Shown: in pieces, positions 1 through 12,450 of the stretch
How positions within the stretch are numbered: the stretch's first letter is position 1
How the letters are laid out: every line of letters starts with the position of its first letter
NCBI GenBank assembly: GCA_900074885.1
Contig: FJUW01000026.1
Span: 124,001-188,000 of the forward strand
Reading direction: 5' to 3'
Source: Rhynchosporium graminicola
Lineage: Eukaryota > Ascomycota > Leotiomycetes > Helotiales > Ploettnerulaceae
DNA length: 64,000 bases
Translations under genes and position numbers: made by a program
Notes under the pieces: model-generated
Told to the model about the DNA's origin: nothing
Database searches by the model: none
The model's input: the letters and a program-made list of their open reading frames with translations, nothing else

Positions 1-1
1 T

Positions 2-421
2 GTGATGCTGGTTTTCCCAGTTATCATGAATGCGACTCAATATTATATTATTGATTCGTTCATTCAGAATCAGAAGCCGGAGGGGCATGAAAGGATTCCG
101 GAAGAGGATTATGAAGAGGAAACTGGAGAGCGAAGCGCTTTCGTTGGAGCTGAGGATCTGGATAGAGAGGATGTGGAGACTGGTGATGACGAGGATAGGG
201 AGATTAAACCGTTAGGAAACAAGACGGTGGAAACTGTTAAAAGGAAGAAGGGTGGCAGTAGTAGGAGGAGTCCGAAGGCACTGAAGACGGGGAGTAAGGA
301 TTATGATCCATTGTACGATGGAGAGAGTAGTCCGACCGTGGTGGGCAGTGCTAGTACGAGGGAGGATGAGGGGAGCAAGGAGGAGGATAGTGAGGATGAG
401 GGGAAACGCGTCAGGAGGTAG
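2..421 (+). CDS. Vacuolar membrane protein (STIMATE / YPL162C-like), C-terminal part
   Basis: This is the 3' end of a gene whose 5' part lies off the left edge; the frame is open from base 2 to a TAG at 419-421. The first ~25 residues (LVFPVIMNATQYYIIDSFI and following) resemble the last membrane segment of the fungal vacuolar membrane protein family related to yeast YPL162C and animal STIMATE/TMEM110. The rest (~110 residues) is a highly charged, disordered, Glu/Asp/Lys/Ser-rich tail, presumably cytosolic. The family is multi-pass; its molecular role in fungi is not well defined. The true start and the other membrane segments are not in the window, so the first ATG here should not be taken as the start. 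Family assignment is from memory. Confidence 0.7.
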   Translation: MMLVFPVIMNATQYYIIDSFIQNQKPEGHERIPEEDYEEETGERSAFVGAEDLDREDVETGDDEDREIKPLGNKTVETVKRKKGGSSRRSPKALKTGSKDYDPLYDGESSPTVVGSASTREDEGSKEEDSEDEGKRVRR

Positions 422-837
422 TTGATACCACTGGGTAGAGGGCGCGGTTGCAAGATAGAGGTGGTAAGCTTACTACATTGTACAGTGAGCCAGCCCTTGA
501 GTTGTAGATACGGGGTTAGGCTCTGTTGGCTAGCGATTTTGTGAATTTGGCGAGAGTCTTTCTTGTGCATCCTGCTGTTCTTGTTTTTGTGTTTCATCGC
601 TGGGCGTTGGGGTAGTACTTTATTTCCTTGCTTTTTCTTTTTTGGAGATATACACAGATTCTTGCATAGCATAGCATTACCAATTTTTTCCTCTTTCCCC
701 GCAAATGAAATAAATATATGGAAGATTAATCCACCATCATATTTTTTTCCATCTTCAAAAGAAGGGGACGGGGCAAGCGGATTATTTTATATGTGGGAAT
801 ATGATAAGGCAGTCAGGCGGTTAATCTTGAGCTCACA

Positions 838-930
838 TCTATCTATCTATCTGTCTTATCGAGCGGGCAGTCTGCCAGTGAATCTTTCGACTTTTTCGAC
901 TTTTTCGACACTTTCGACACTTTCGACACT
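838..930. repeat. TCTA microsatellite followed by a 9-nt minisatellite
   Basis: Positions 838-856 hold an imperfect (TCTA)n run. Positions 884-930 hold about five head-to-tail copies of a 9-nt unit close to ACTTTCGAC, with two copies carrying extra T residues. Because 9 is a multiple of three, all frames stay open through it, which explains the lysine- or serine-rich frames seen on both strands. Confidence 0.85.
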
Positions 931-1073
931 TCCTCAGCAAGGATCCGAAGATGAGGTGGGATAGCAGGGGAAGGGTTAGCTGGAATGATATGATATGAAA
1001 TGGAATGAAATGGAGGAAATGAATGGAGTGGTACATTGCAGGTCTGGGGTTTCATGAAATTTAACTTACTGAT

Positions 1074-1106
1074 TAGATGGATGGATGGATAGATGGATGG
1101 ATAGAT
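1074..1106. repeat. (GATG/GATA)n tetranucleotide microsatellite
   Basis: A run of GATG and GATA tetranucleotides about 33 bp long. It is followed at about 1,171-1,204 by a (GGAA)-like purine tract and at about 1,403-1,419 by a (TGT)n tract. No function is implied. Confidence 0.85.
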
Positions 1107-2684
1107 GGTAGGTGTATTGATTCGATTGGAAAAATGGGGTTTGCGAGATGCGGGGGATGATGGATTCTGTGGAAGGAAAGGAAGAAAGGAAGGAAAGAAG
1201 GATGGAGAGGAGAGTTTGGGTTCCTGTGTTTTTGGTGGTATGGTGTGTTTGGGTTGGGGGGTAGGTAGGGCTGAGGAGGGCTGGAGGGTTGGGTTGGATT
1301 GGGTGATTAGGGGTTTGAAACTGTAGTTGGGTTTACGGATGGGTGTGAGTCAAGATGATGAAAGATGGCGCAGGTTTTATCCGGAGATGGGAGGGAGGAG
1401 TGTGTTGTTGTTGTTGTTGGGTGTTTGATGATGGTTGCCGATTTGGATCTTGTTATTGTTGTGGTTTTATTGGCGTCTCACCATTTCTTTAACGTATACC
1501 TTTACAGGAGAGAACTAGTAGCTCGTTCTGTAATCTTGCATGAATCAAGCGGTGTCCCTTTCATTTTCTTTACCTCTATAATCGATTCGGAGAAGGGTCT
1601 TTGGGTGAGATCTGGAGAAAAGCAGCTTTCGGTTTGTGTTGGATGGACTTGAGATGTAAAGTGAATCCTAAGGTTGATGTTGGGATATTTATTAAGAGGC
1701 TAGGTGAAGGAGTAGATGTGCTTATGGGTGGGCTGTCTTCGATTTCGAGTGAAGCAGAGCTTTAGAAATGGGTTTGCGGCTGACGAAGGGTAAGTCCTCA
1801 AACAATGCAGGGCCGAAAACGTATACTTATGGAAGTAGTATTAGTATTACTGACACCTTGATGAGATGTGAAAAATGAATGTTGAGCAGGAAATATATAC
1901 GGTGGAACCTATTAGACGAAGGAATCTTATTAAGCATGAATGGAAGAGTCGTACATGATAGCGCTGTTGAAACAGGCTAGGCAGGCATACCTGATATGAT
2001 TGACCAGCTGGATCAAGATACTGTTCACTTGTCTTCCAGAAAAGAGTCGCCCCACCCAGTGTGTACGGATTCATGCGCAAGTTAATGGTTGTGATGTGGT
2101 GCTCATGGTATCCAGCTTAGCATAGACCAACTCTCCTTTCTAGACGGTTTCCGTATCTGTCGACCCTGGAGTATCTATCACAGGTGGAAAATCCATGCAT
2201 TCAAAGAAAATATGCTCGACATGTATCCCAGTCTAAGCTTCTTGCGATGGGAGGTGGAGAATAAAACAATCCAAGGAGCTTGGTGTATTTATGTTAAGCG
2301 AGATCCTGCAGCTTGTTATTTTGGAATTGGCCAAACTTCTAGAGCGGAGCAAGATTATCGGATTGACTTCTGAAGAACATTCTTGAAGCTTCTCGTCGTT
2401 TCCCGGGAAGGTCATGTATTTCGATCTCGATGCTCCTATGTGTTTACAGGTTGCGACATGTGAAATTGTAGTTGGCGTGGATCACCGAGTCAACCAATCA
2501 ATTGTCTTCAAACACGAGGTGGCCACTCACGGCTCAAGCCAATATCACTTGGCGGGATCATATGAGACCGGAGAATGTGGATATACAAGTAAGCGTACGG
2601 AAACATTGCACCGACTGTAGCACGATAGCTATACTTCAATTTTCCTTGACATTAACAAGTTCATACATCAAGAAAAATACGGCC

Positions 2685-4562
2685 ATGGACGGGTTACTCT
2701 CCAAGAAGAAGGCTCGAGCCAGTCATGCAAAGTCTAAAGCAGGATGTCGAACATGCAAGTGAGAACCCTCGTCCCGTGATCGCAGAGTTGCCTACAAGCC
2801 TGATATACTTACTGATCTCAGGGTACGACGTGTGAAGTGCGACGAAAGCAAGCCAGCCTGTCGCAATTGCAACTCAACTGGCCGTAAATGCGAGGGCTAC
2901 GGGATTTGGAATCCGACCATCAGCCCCACGAGAAAGGAGATCGTTTCAGTGGTGCAACTCGTGAAGACTCAATCCAGAGATGACATTCCGTTAGAAACTC
3001 CTAGAATGACTGTCATGTTTATGATACCAGACTTGAACGATGAAGAACGAATGTGTTTCGACTACTTTCAGACTCAAACTATCAAGAAGCTTCCGGGTGT
3101 GTTCTACTCCTATTTCTGGCAGCGGCTCGTTCTTCAAGCCTGCACTTCAGAGCCAGCAGTGCTTCATGCTGTCATAGCTCTTGGATCAGCACATAGGATT
3201 GAGGATGACAGTCTGATGTTTCGCAACAAATTATCATCTGACAGAAAGGAAACTCACAACATTGATCGACGTCAAGTATTCACTATCCAAGAATATTCGA
3301 AAGCCATCAGCAATCTTCGCACTCGCGTGACGAACGACAAATGCCGTTCTCTCCGCGTGGTTCTCATAACCTGTGTGCTCTTTGTTACGCTGGAACTTCT
3401 CCGAGGAGAAAATGAAAATGCTCAAGCCCATACCGAAAGTGGATGGAGATTGATGAAGGAACTTCGACCCGACGATGATCTCACACTGCTATCCGAAAAT
3501 GAGAAGCCTTCAGAATATACAGTAGACGAATCTCTCTCCGACTCTCTTGCGTGTCTGAGCATACAATCAGCTCTGTTCGGGTGCAAATCTGCAACCTCGC
3601 ATCTCGAGTTCAACCAGCCAGCCCACATATCCGAAACAAAAATACCAGTTTCGTTCCGACACATGTCCGAGGCTCGGAAATGCTTCAATTTATTATTGGT
3701 GAATGTCCTGTCACTTACGCAAGATTGCCGGTCGTGTGATTTGAGCGGCTTACCATATACCGCCGAGCTCCGCAGCAGGCAAGTATGTCTTCGAAGTGCT
3801 ATCGCTACTTGGAAAATATCATATGGTCGGAGTCGTTCACGGCTTATTCAACAAGCGGATGAGAAGCATACGAGGATGGGTGTCTCTCTGCTGCGAGTCT
3901 TCCTCTCCATGGCATCCATCATGGCCGAAACTGCTCTCTCCGGAGGCCGACAGATGATTTTCGACGACTACACTCCACACTTCACATCTATTCTCACGCA
4001 GACCTTAGCGCTACTTAAAAAAGCTGGTCATCCTATGCCCAAACCCCAGAAGGAGACCATAGCTGGGGAGTTTATTGCTGACGTGGGGATGCTGCCGTTC
4101 ATGTGGTTCACAGCACTCAAGTGCCGCGTGCCTTGGCTTCGGCGTCAGACCATCGCTTTGCTTACGAACACCCCAATCCGTGAAGGTATGTGGGATAGTT
4201 TCATCATGGCGAGAGTGGCCCAGAAAATCATCATGCTTGAAGAGGACGGATTCTACGACAACTTCTCGGAAGAGATCGAGCCGCAACCATTCGATTCGCC
4301 AGTCGCCAACAATGACCGTTTGAAACATATACCTGTTCTTCCTGAGTCATCAAGGTTCTATGATGTGGATCTTCAGATGTACAATCCCAAGGGAAGCGGC
4401 AAACTTGTTCTGAGAAGGCTGAAATCTGATGGTGGAGGGTGGGAAGAAATCACGTCTACGTTTGACTTTTCGGATGTCAAGAATAGAAGTCCGACTGGTC
4501 TTCAAGATTCGCCTACACATCCTAGCACGTGCAAGGCGTATATAGAATTTCGAAATGGTTGA
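2685..4562 (+). CDS. Zn(II)2Cys6 fungal transcription factor
   Basis: Model: join(2685..2758, 2822..4562), 604 aa. The 63-nt intron (GTGAGA...CAG) interrupts the zinc cluster. Splicing gives the spacing CX2CX6CX6CX2CX6C with cysteines at residues 21, 24, 31, 38, 41 and 48, surrounded by basic residues (VRRVKC), which is the classic binuclear-cluster DNA-binding domain. The start is the first ATG in frame before the cluster. The remaining ~540 residues resemble the fungal-specific transcription-factor region with helical segments such as ACTSEPAVLHAVIALGSAH. It is expected to act in the nucleus as a pathway regulator, target unknown. It is convergent with the amino-acid permease downstream; a regulatory link to the two nearby transporters is possible but only inferred from position. 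Confidence 0.93.
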
Positions 4563-5435
4563 GCGCCAAACTTAATGATGATCGATGGAGCACAGCAGCA
4601 GATGTGCTGTTGCATTGGCAGTGGTTCGGAAATGGTGTTTCGGGGTGTTGGGCTTCACATCCTGCCGGGTATTGAACAATGGATTAGCGTTCTAGTAGCT
4701 GAAGCTCTGATTCGAACAGGAGGACTTATGTAAACATCGGACTTTAGATGGGTTAGGGTTAAATGTCTGGGAACTTGGAGTATGGTATAACAGTCAAGGA
4801 TTGACTTCCATGGTCGGCACCATCCAGTTCATAGAGATGACAATGAATAAACTTCTTAACCCTGACAAAAGGCTGGAAGCCGAAAATTCGCGAGTCGGGA
4901 TCTTTGTTAATCTTTGGCTGAGTTCGACCATTTGTATGAGCAAGCGTGACGTAATTTTTTGATGAAAATTCCCGCTCGCTTCCATATATATATATATATA
5001 TATATCCCAAGGACTGTTGGAGATTCCCTCGAGGCGGATGCGGTTCTTCACCGGCGAAGCGAGGCCTTGACTGGGCTTCCAAGGTAAAGTGATGTAAACA
5101 AAAAGCGAGTACTTCATCTGAAGCCGCGAAAATTACACAGGACATTGCCAGAGTTGGCATCCTAATTTCATATGATAAAGTGAGGATTTCGCTAGACAAT
5201 GTTCTTACGTACGGCAAGAGAAGAAAAGACACTGCCAGAAACGAGTTGTTCAAAAAACTTACAAGGGGTAGAGCGATTGGGATTTGAAATGGTACAAGAG
5301 CGCATCCTTAATCATAACGATTGATTTGATAACTTTAGTACATTCCAATTCATAGAAAACACAATCCTAGGAAATCCACCACGAGTCCATCTTATCACAA
5401 ACCTGTGTAGAGGTGGGTGAAGGGTATCTCGCAAT
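4563..5435. other. Convergent intergenic region with a TA dinucleotide repeat
   Basis: About 870 bp between two convergent stop codons, so it should hold the two 3' UTRs. A pure (AT)n run of about 22 bp lies at 4984-5005. A 164-codon frame on the minus strand (4759-5253) runs straight through the repeat and resembles nothing I know, so I do not call it a gene. Confidence 0.6.
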
Positions 5436-7706
5436 CTAGAAGACCTTGTTGAGAGTTTGCTTCCATTTGGGCCAGGTAGCGACTTCGGCTCTGTAAGCAT
5501 TGATGGCATCCCAATCGAGTGGACGACGTCCGGTATCGACATCGATCTGATCAATTCGGATACCACCCTCTCTTTTCCAGACGTACCCGATGGCCCAGAA
5601 GAACAGGACGACAGGGATTGTGAGCCAGGCTGAGAAAAACTCGTAGGCGGTAGCGATCCTGTTTACTCCTGGAGGCAAAAGCGCACTGACGAACTGAAGG
5701 GTGGTTAACATGTTGACTGAATATGTGACATAAAGGGGAATGACTTACTGTTGCGATTAGGACGGTGATACAGAGAGTGAGACCGATCCAAGATCCAGCA
5801 ACACCAAAGATGGCTTGGAAGGGAATCTCGTCAAGAGTGTGGCCTTGAAGTGCCCAAGCCTTGCGAAATCGGATATGGGCTAGACAGATGGATCCCCAGG
5901 TGAATAGAGCGGCGAGACCCGAGAGAGAAAGAAGCCAGTTGAAGACCTCTTCTCCAGTTGAAGTTTCCTGGATGTAGGCAAAGGCACCTGCTGCGAGATG
6001 GATAGCAACGGAAGGAAGAGGGCGACCGGATTTGTCAACGTAGGTGAAAATCTTAGGGGCATATCCTTGTCTGAAGATCGATTTAGCTAATGTTACATTA
6101 TGGTTTGGGGACAAGAAGAAGGACCGCTGCTTGAAAGGAGAAATGTTTGGAAGAAACGAAGACTTACTGCGCGAGAGCGGTCAACGTCCTTGAACCACCA
6201 TAAACGCAAGAAACACCGATAGAGAGAACGGAGATTAAGATTACCGCGTTCAAGAAGTGGTCATATCCAACCAGATTAGCGTATTTGGCAGCCAAGACGA
6301 ACATGGAGGCACCATCGGCGTAAGGATCATCAGCTCCGATCAGTTGTGAGTCGTCGGCTGCGACGAGGAGACCGACAAGAGTGAGACCGAGAATGTAGAA
6401 CAGAGTGATACGCCAGAAGACCTGCTTGATGGCACTTGGAAGAGCTTTGGCTGGGTTAGCACTTTCCGCTGCTGCGAGGCCTACGAGCTCTGTCCCGGCG
6501 AAAGAGAAAGCGGCGGTGACGAAGACAGCACAGAATCCTCTGAAACCGTTCCTGAAAGGGCTTGGGCTGTGCCTGTATGAATGAACTATCAGTGAATGTC
6601 CTTCCCTAGAGCATTATCGTCTTTTGATGTCGAAGACAGATCATAGGCCCGGACGACCTCTGGAACACAGCGACCAAAACTAGAATCGAAATTCAGATAA
6701 CTGACCAAGTGCGTGCCCCCCAATATTCATCGTATCTACCACCGGAAGGACCACCTCCACAAATCAAGACAACAGCAATGATCATGAATGTGACTGTGAA
6801 GTAAATTAGTGCCTGGTGTTTACGAGCAAGGAGTCAATATAGGGCGTACTGATTGTCATCAGTTTGAGACAAGATGACCAAAATTCCTCCTCAGCAAATC
6901 CAAGGGTGCCAAAGATATTGATAATTATGATAAGTACCCAGAATATGGCGATCCAAACTGTGACCGGCACTTCTTTGGCGCCTTGCCAGTATTGTGTAAC
7001 GAGTCCGCAGACAGTAAGTTCGAGAGGAAGAACGATGAGCCACTGTATGATATTAATTTGCGACTTAACAATTGTAACCCAAGCCAAGATGGAAGTGACG
7101 TACCTGGAAAACATAGTTCCATCCCATGGCGAAGCCCCAGGAAGGATCAATAAACCGAACAGAGTATGTATAAAAACCACCGCTAACAGGGAACATGACG
7201 GCAAGTTCACCAAGTGCGTAGACGACGTTGAATATCATGACACCTATGATTAAGAAATCAATAAGCACGAAACCGGGTCCCTGAGTAGAAAATTAACAAC
7301 ACTTTCTACCTCGGGCGGATGAAGACTTACTCCATTGACGAAAGCACTACCGGAACCGACGAAGAAGCCAGCACCAATGGACCCACCTAAGCGAAGCAAT
7401 CATCAATATCCATCGCTAAAAAATGGCCAGCTTTCGGGTCGGGCCAAACATACCAATAGCAATCATTTGAAGATGGCGATGTTTCATCGTGCGATCCAAT
7501 TCCACGAGACCTTGGCCGTAGCTACGGCACTTGAACGACTCCAAATTCAATCCATTTCGAGTATAGAAGTCCTCCTGGCGAACAGCACCACCACTGTGCA
7601 TAGCGAGTTGCTGCTGATGAGTGTGCTTTCCCTCAACATCTCCACGGGTAGGAGAGTCCGAGGACGCAGTGTCCGGATGGACGTCGACCATCTGCTTTTC
7701 TGCCAT
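5436..7706 (-). CDS. Amino-acid permease (GAP1/AGP-like, APC superfamily)
   Basis: Model: complement(join(5436..5693, 5749..6070, 6168..6572, 6706..6793, 6850..7042, 7104..7280, 7331..7386, 7454..7706)), 583 aa and seven introns of 50-133 nt, all GT-AG. It is a plasma-membrane proton-coupled amino-acid transporter by family. Visible family marks are the first membrane helix GGSIGAGFFVGSG (in place of GG.IGTGLFVGSG), the segment PSWGFAMGWNY, the conserved FAEEEFW before membrane segment 6, and ICGGGPSGG. Length and about 12 hydrophobic segments fit the yeast amino-acid transporter family. The start at 7706 (MAEKQMVDV) is the first ATG giving the expected ~70-residue hydrophilic N-terminus. Substrate range cannot be read from the sequence. 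Confidence 0.93.
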
Positions 7707-8951
7707 TATTGTCGAAGTGTTCACAGACCTTCGATCTGGGGGTATCAGCGTAGTAAGTAAAATTCCCCGCTTTCGCAATGATTAATCACGACAGGAAAGC
7801 TGTGCCGAAAGAAATGTCACAGTGAGGGAGACATGATCATTATATGTCCATGCCAGGAACACTGCCCTGTGCCTTCTGCGGCACATTTCCCAAATTGGAG
7901 CTCTCAGCATCTAAATATCACTGCCCAGCAGGGTACCAAGATCGCTTTCGGCTTGGGATAGCAAAACAGAGATAGCTCGATCAGCTGGGATTGGAAGGTG
8001 TTGCAGTAGTAAGCTCTTGATCTTCAGAGCTGAGTATCTCCTGAGCATCAGAAATCTGGCGCCAAGAACCAGTTGGGCAGCCGAGATCTTAGGTAAATAA
8101 TCAGGGAGACTTGGTTTGATAAGGAGCCGTGACCTCTTGGCCACATTTCGGAGTTGAGGTCTTAGGATTCTTGGTGCATTATATCACCTTCCCAAATGAT
8201 GACATATTCGCTGGGCACTTCGTATTGACAGTCATACCGGGAATTTCTTCCAATCAACTGCATCTCGGCGCAGCATCTGGAGTTGCTCGGAAAGTCTTGA
8301 GCTCTTCATAATCCACATCTTGGGACCCTTGACGTCCCTCCACGCGTAAAACGACCTTCTACCATCATTCCAGAAGGTGATTGCATATGCCCAGAAAGCG
8401 TGAAGTTTATCACAAGACTTAAACCGCATATATTGTGGGTTTTGCCACTGCCAACTGTTGGCGAAACCATCTCAGCGAATCCTTCTGTGGCAGCATAACG
8501 CTCGTATTGTATCTTGTGGATTTGTCAACACTCGCAGACTGATCATAATGGACAGAGGGGCTCCATGAAGTTGCGTGAATTATGCTTTAGAAGTGTCTGA
8601 GGTGGTGAGTTTGAGGGGGTGGTGGCCTCGTGAGGGTAGGTAAGTATATAACACAAAGGTAGTTGAACTACGGAGCGCCAAGTACTTGGCAGCTCTATGA
8701 CTTGCACACCAACTGTTCGACCTTCTTTTATAGGATTAGCGCAGATCGAACGACGCATCAATATCGGTCTATTTATGTTTATGTCAGAGAGGTGAAGAGG
8801 CGAGGCTTGGAAAGTTTTGGGAATTATATATGCCTATTCTTCAATGACGGGACCTAAAAGGAAGGGTTGAGGGAGTGGTTGTTGATCTATTCTGGTATTT
8901 GGCAGAAAGATTGATGGTTGTTGTGCCGGAACCGATATTTACAGTCGTTCT
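7707..8951. other. Intergenic region with a possible decayed minus-strand reading frame
   Basis: About 1.2 kb between the permease start and the end of the MFS transporter, both on the minus strand. Between 7911 and 8429 the minus strand reads as protein-like segments (for example WNDGRRSFYAWRDVKG and, in another frame, RYDCQYEVPSEYVIIWEGD) broken by stops and a frame change. This may be a gene relic, but I recognise no family. The promoter of the permease must lie at the left end of this interval. Confidence 0.35.
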
Positions 8952-11017
8952 TTACCTGGTGTATCTGAAAAAGCTTGCCTCATCTCCACTATCCATCTCA
9001 AGTCTCTTCATCTCAGTAGAATAATCATTGGGGCGAGGATGTTCCTCATCACGTCGTTTGTTGATCCGACCAAGGGCGAACCATTGAAAGACGATCAGAA
9101 CAAAAGACATGCATAGAAATCTAAAACAAGTCAGTGCCAAAACATCGATTTAGTATTTCACAGATGGGGTGGAGAGTCTTACCCGAGGCAAACACCATGC
9201 CCAAGGAAGTATCTGGGTCTGTCGCCGTTACGATAGCTAGTAATTATCAGAATGAGCTCCTGCGAGACAGGAGGTCGCGATTTCGGCTTACATGAACGAT
9301 GAGATAACACCACCGCAGTTTCCAAAGGCGATTTGGATTGCAATACCAGCCCCTCGCTTTGTCGAACCGCCAATGTTGTTACCATTCCACATGACCATGA
9401 TTGGAATCATTGGATAACTGAGGATGTTAGACTTGACTGCAATCTCTGGACGCTGTGATGACTTACACTCCACATGCGGCCAAAAAGGTTCCAATGTATT
9501 GAACAGCAGGAGTGTCGGTTGAGAGGAGGAAGACGTATCCGATGATAGCAGATATACAGTAACCACCAAGGAAACTAAATTGAATTAGCGTGAACTGAGA
9601 TATCGAGAGCACGTAGAAACTCACACTGCTCGCTTGTTCATTCGATCACTATAGAATCCTCCTAGAACCGTAAAGATACAACCGACAACGTAAGGTGGCT
9701 AGAAGTCCGATCAGAATCTTTCTGACTGACGCATAAACAAAGTACTCACAACTGTAAGCAATTGTGACATAGCATCACTGTAACCCATAGCGCGGATTAT
9801 GGATGGCAAGAAGAGGGAGAAGGAATACAAAGGAACGAGAATCCCGATATAAGCAACAGACTGAACCCAAATCTTCCAATCGACGAAAGCAGCCTTCATG
9901 AACTTCGCATCGTAATGGGATGCAAGATCATCATTATCATGGCTCAAGCGGAGGGAAACTTCCTTGGCCTCCTCGGCGTTCAAGAAAGATGCTGTTGCTG
10001 GGCTGTCGGCCATTGCCCAGAAAGCAATGATGGCCACTATGACGGTGAGAAGCCCTTCGAGAATGAAGATCCAGGCCCATCCATCTTTACCTCCCAAGCC
10101 GTCCATCTCATTGATACCTCGCGCTAATAGACCTCCAAAAGCACCCGCCACAGTAGCTGCTGAGAAGAAGATTGCGGCGCGGAAGGCACACTCTCGTCGA
10201 CAGTACCAGAGAGTGATGTAGTAGTTGACACCCTGCGATTATTAGTTCTATCCCATGACCAAAGACGGATGTCATCTTACAGGAAATAGTCCGGCTTCTG
10301 CAACTCCAAGGAAAACTCGAGCAATGACCAATCCCTTGAAGTCCTTCACGAGTCCGGTGAGAGTCATCGTGATGCCCCAAGCAAGCATCATGATTGGAAA
10401 CCACATAGACTAGAGCTGATTAGCTTGCGTCCTTGATAACAGCTTCATTCAATCATACCGCTCTCCAACGCTTGAGAACCCTGGAGTTGTCAGTGCGTAC
10501 ACAAGAGCATAGAACAGGATAACTCACATGTTCGAAGGCACCTCAAACAAGACATAAGTCACGACTAGAAGAATGCATTAGGACTTGATACTTCAAGATT
10601 CAGGTGTGATGAAACTTACAGAACACAGCTGCCGGTCGAATTATTAGCAAGTGACTTTCAAAGGGTATCAGAAGAAACCTTACATAGAACAGTGTTATAC
10701 TCCATTCCTTCCAGGCCGATGGCTTTCTCAAGTCCGAATAGCTTGGCGTTGCCGATATTGGTTCGACTGTGGTCTTCATTAGAATGGCTTCCTCTCATCC
10801 AGGTAGTCACTTACTCAAGAAATGAGAGGAGATAAAGCAGAGACAAAAACGGAATCAGATGCCAATCGATCTTTCTCAGCAGTCTCTTCGTTTGCAATGT
10901 GTCGTAAGTTGGGATATCCTCAACAAAAGTGACATCTGCTTTCTCATCGCCATCGAAACTGGCAACCTTCTGCATCTGCGTATCTGAGGCATGCTGGGTT
11001 GTCGTTTCGGTAGCCAT
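8952..11017 (-). CDS. MFS transporter, anion:cation symporter type (DAL5/TNA1-like)
   Basis: Model: complement(join(8952..9120, 9183..9236, 9292..9417, 9467..9574, 9625..9698, 9750..10232, 10281..10409, 10459..10480, 10528..10564, 10620..10628, 10684..10766, 10815..11017)), 498 aa, twelve exons. The family is recognised by LRKIDWHLIPFL at the first helix, the motif LDRTNIGNAKLFGLE, YVLFEVPSNM, GVAEAGLFPG and the short C-terminal FRYT motif typical of allantoate/nicotinate/vitamin transporters. It should be a 12-helix plasma-membrane importer of organic anions such as nicotinate, allantoate or related acids; the exact substrate is not readable. Exons 10480-10459 (22 nt) and 10628-10620 (9 nt) are very small but are required to keep the frame and the conserved sequence. 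Confidence 0.93.
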
Positions 11018-11700
11018 CTTGATTGATACTGTAGAAGCGAAAATTCAAGGGAGATGCAATTCCAGGGGAGCCGACGAGCAGCGAAAATTCCCTTGGGATA
11101 CCTTCCCCATCTTATATCGACCACAACGTCGGGAGTGGAGGGCGCGCAACGCAACAGCTTCCGATACCTGTTGCGGGCCTAAGACCCCGCCATGCTTAGA
11201 AGTCATCCTTGGCATATAGACATGACCCGGTATAATCCATTTCAGTACATCAGCTGAATCGTAATTAGTGCTAGTGTTGTGGCTTTCCAAGAACTTCCAT
11301 GTAGCTGCTGTCAGCGAAAGGAAATTGTGGGATGTTGACATGTTCACCGATCCTAATGAGGCGCTTGATTAAGTAAACACGGCAAGCCTCCATTTTGGCT
11401 GCCACCATCTGCTGTTGTGTTATCGTCGCCCAGTTGTTTGTGGTTTTGCAAATGCAGCCAACTCTTGGCCTCTCGGAGGACCAACCGAATGGGATGTCGG
11501 CTACGCGCCATTATGCTGGGAGCCGAACAATTTCACGAGCGGCATATGAGGACCAATATGGTTGGATACAATAGTAGCACAAAGCATACATACTCAATAA
11601 TACCAATGCAAGGTCTCGTGAAGGACTTAGTCTGTTCAGGTTACTGACTAGCTAGCATTTAGTTTGACAGGAATTTAACAACTGTTTCCATGAACAAGTT
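11018..11700. other. Promoter side of the MFS transporter; no gene seen
   Basis: Ordinary-composition DNA upstream of the MFS start. Short open frames on both strands resemble nothing known. The transporter promoter should be here. Confidence 0.5.
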
Positions 11701-12095
11701 TGTGCCAAGCGAGTCGGCTATAGCGTCGGATAATGCGTGGAAGTCCTAAACGTGCGGGTCCTAGAAATCCTGCGTGTCTTGAATAAATAATCAAGAAAGT
11801 ACTGATAATATTAACTTGAATATCTCTTTTGGACTTAAAGTCTGTAGAATTCACATGGTCAAGGTGTAGATTTCTATAAAATTTATAATATTATATATGG
11901 TAAATAATTCATTATACAAGAGTACGTTTAAACTTGACTTCATAATAAGAAGGCAGAATAATTCGTATTAGAATATACCTTAATTCTCACGTATAAAGCG
12001 CTACTTTAGAGGCAAGGGTAGGGGTAAATGCATAGTTCGGAATATTTCGGAATAGCAAAATAACTATCAAGTGACGGTCACCAGACGGTTCCTGC

Positions 12096-12146
12096 TTTGA
12101 ATAGTCTTCTAAATAGGGAATCACCAGGGGACGGGTCCCTGACGGT
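12096..12146 (+). repeat. Left inverted-repeat arm
   Basis: This arm pairs with 12,451-12,501 on the opposite strand. The core with the motif CACCAGGGGACGGG is identical in both arms. Confidence 0.75.
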
Positions 12147-12450
12147 ACTAGAGGCAAGGCCTCCTCGTGCCTTCTTATTCAAGTACTAAGAGTAGAAATC
12201 CTTCAATACACCCTTACTTTCGCCATCGATACTAGCTTATCGACTTCAACGTAGTACTTAAAAGGAGTTGATATTCGGTCGATGTAGCAAACGTATACTC
12301 TAGGTACCTATCGCTCCTAGTATTACCTAGTACTATTAAAGAGGGTTAACTAAATGCTCACCCGCATCTGCTATTCAGTACCGTTCCTAGCTCTTGAATC
12401 ATTCCCTCGAAAGTACGGTTTTCGATCTTGAATAGTCTTCCTTGCAAGGA

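Larger units (their letters stand above)
422..2684. other. Gene-free stretch with several simple repeats
   Basis: About 2.3 kb between the vacuolar membrane protein and the zinc-cluster gene. No open frame here resembles a protein I know. It holds a cluster of short tandem repeats (listed separately) and a strongly purine-biased top strand at about 1,110-1,430. Part of it is expected to be the 3' UTR of the left gene and the promoter of the right one, but I see no strong TATA box or other decisive site. Confidence 0.6.

Noticed and set aside
4759..5253. 164-codon minus-strand frame between convergent genes
   Set aside because: It runs through a pure TA repeat (giving Tyr-Ile repeats) and has no family resemblance.
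2685..11017. Zinc-cluster factor, permease and MFS transporter as a metabolic gene cluster
   Set aside because: No biosynthetic or catabolic enzyme lies among them; adjacency alone does not make a cluster.
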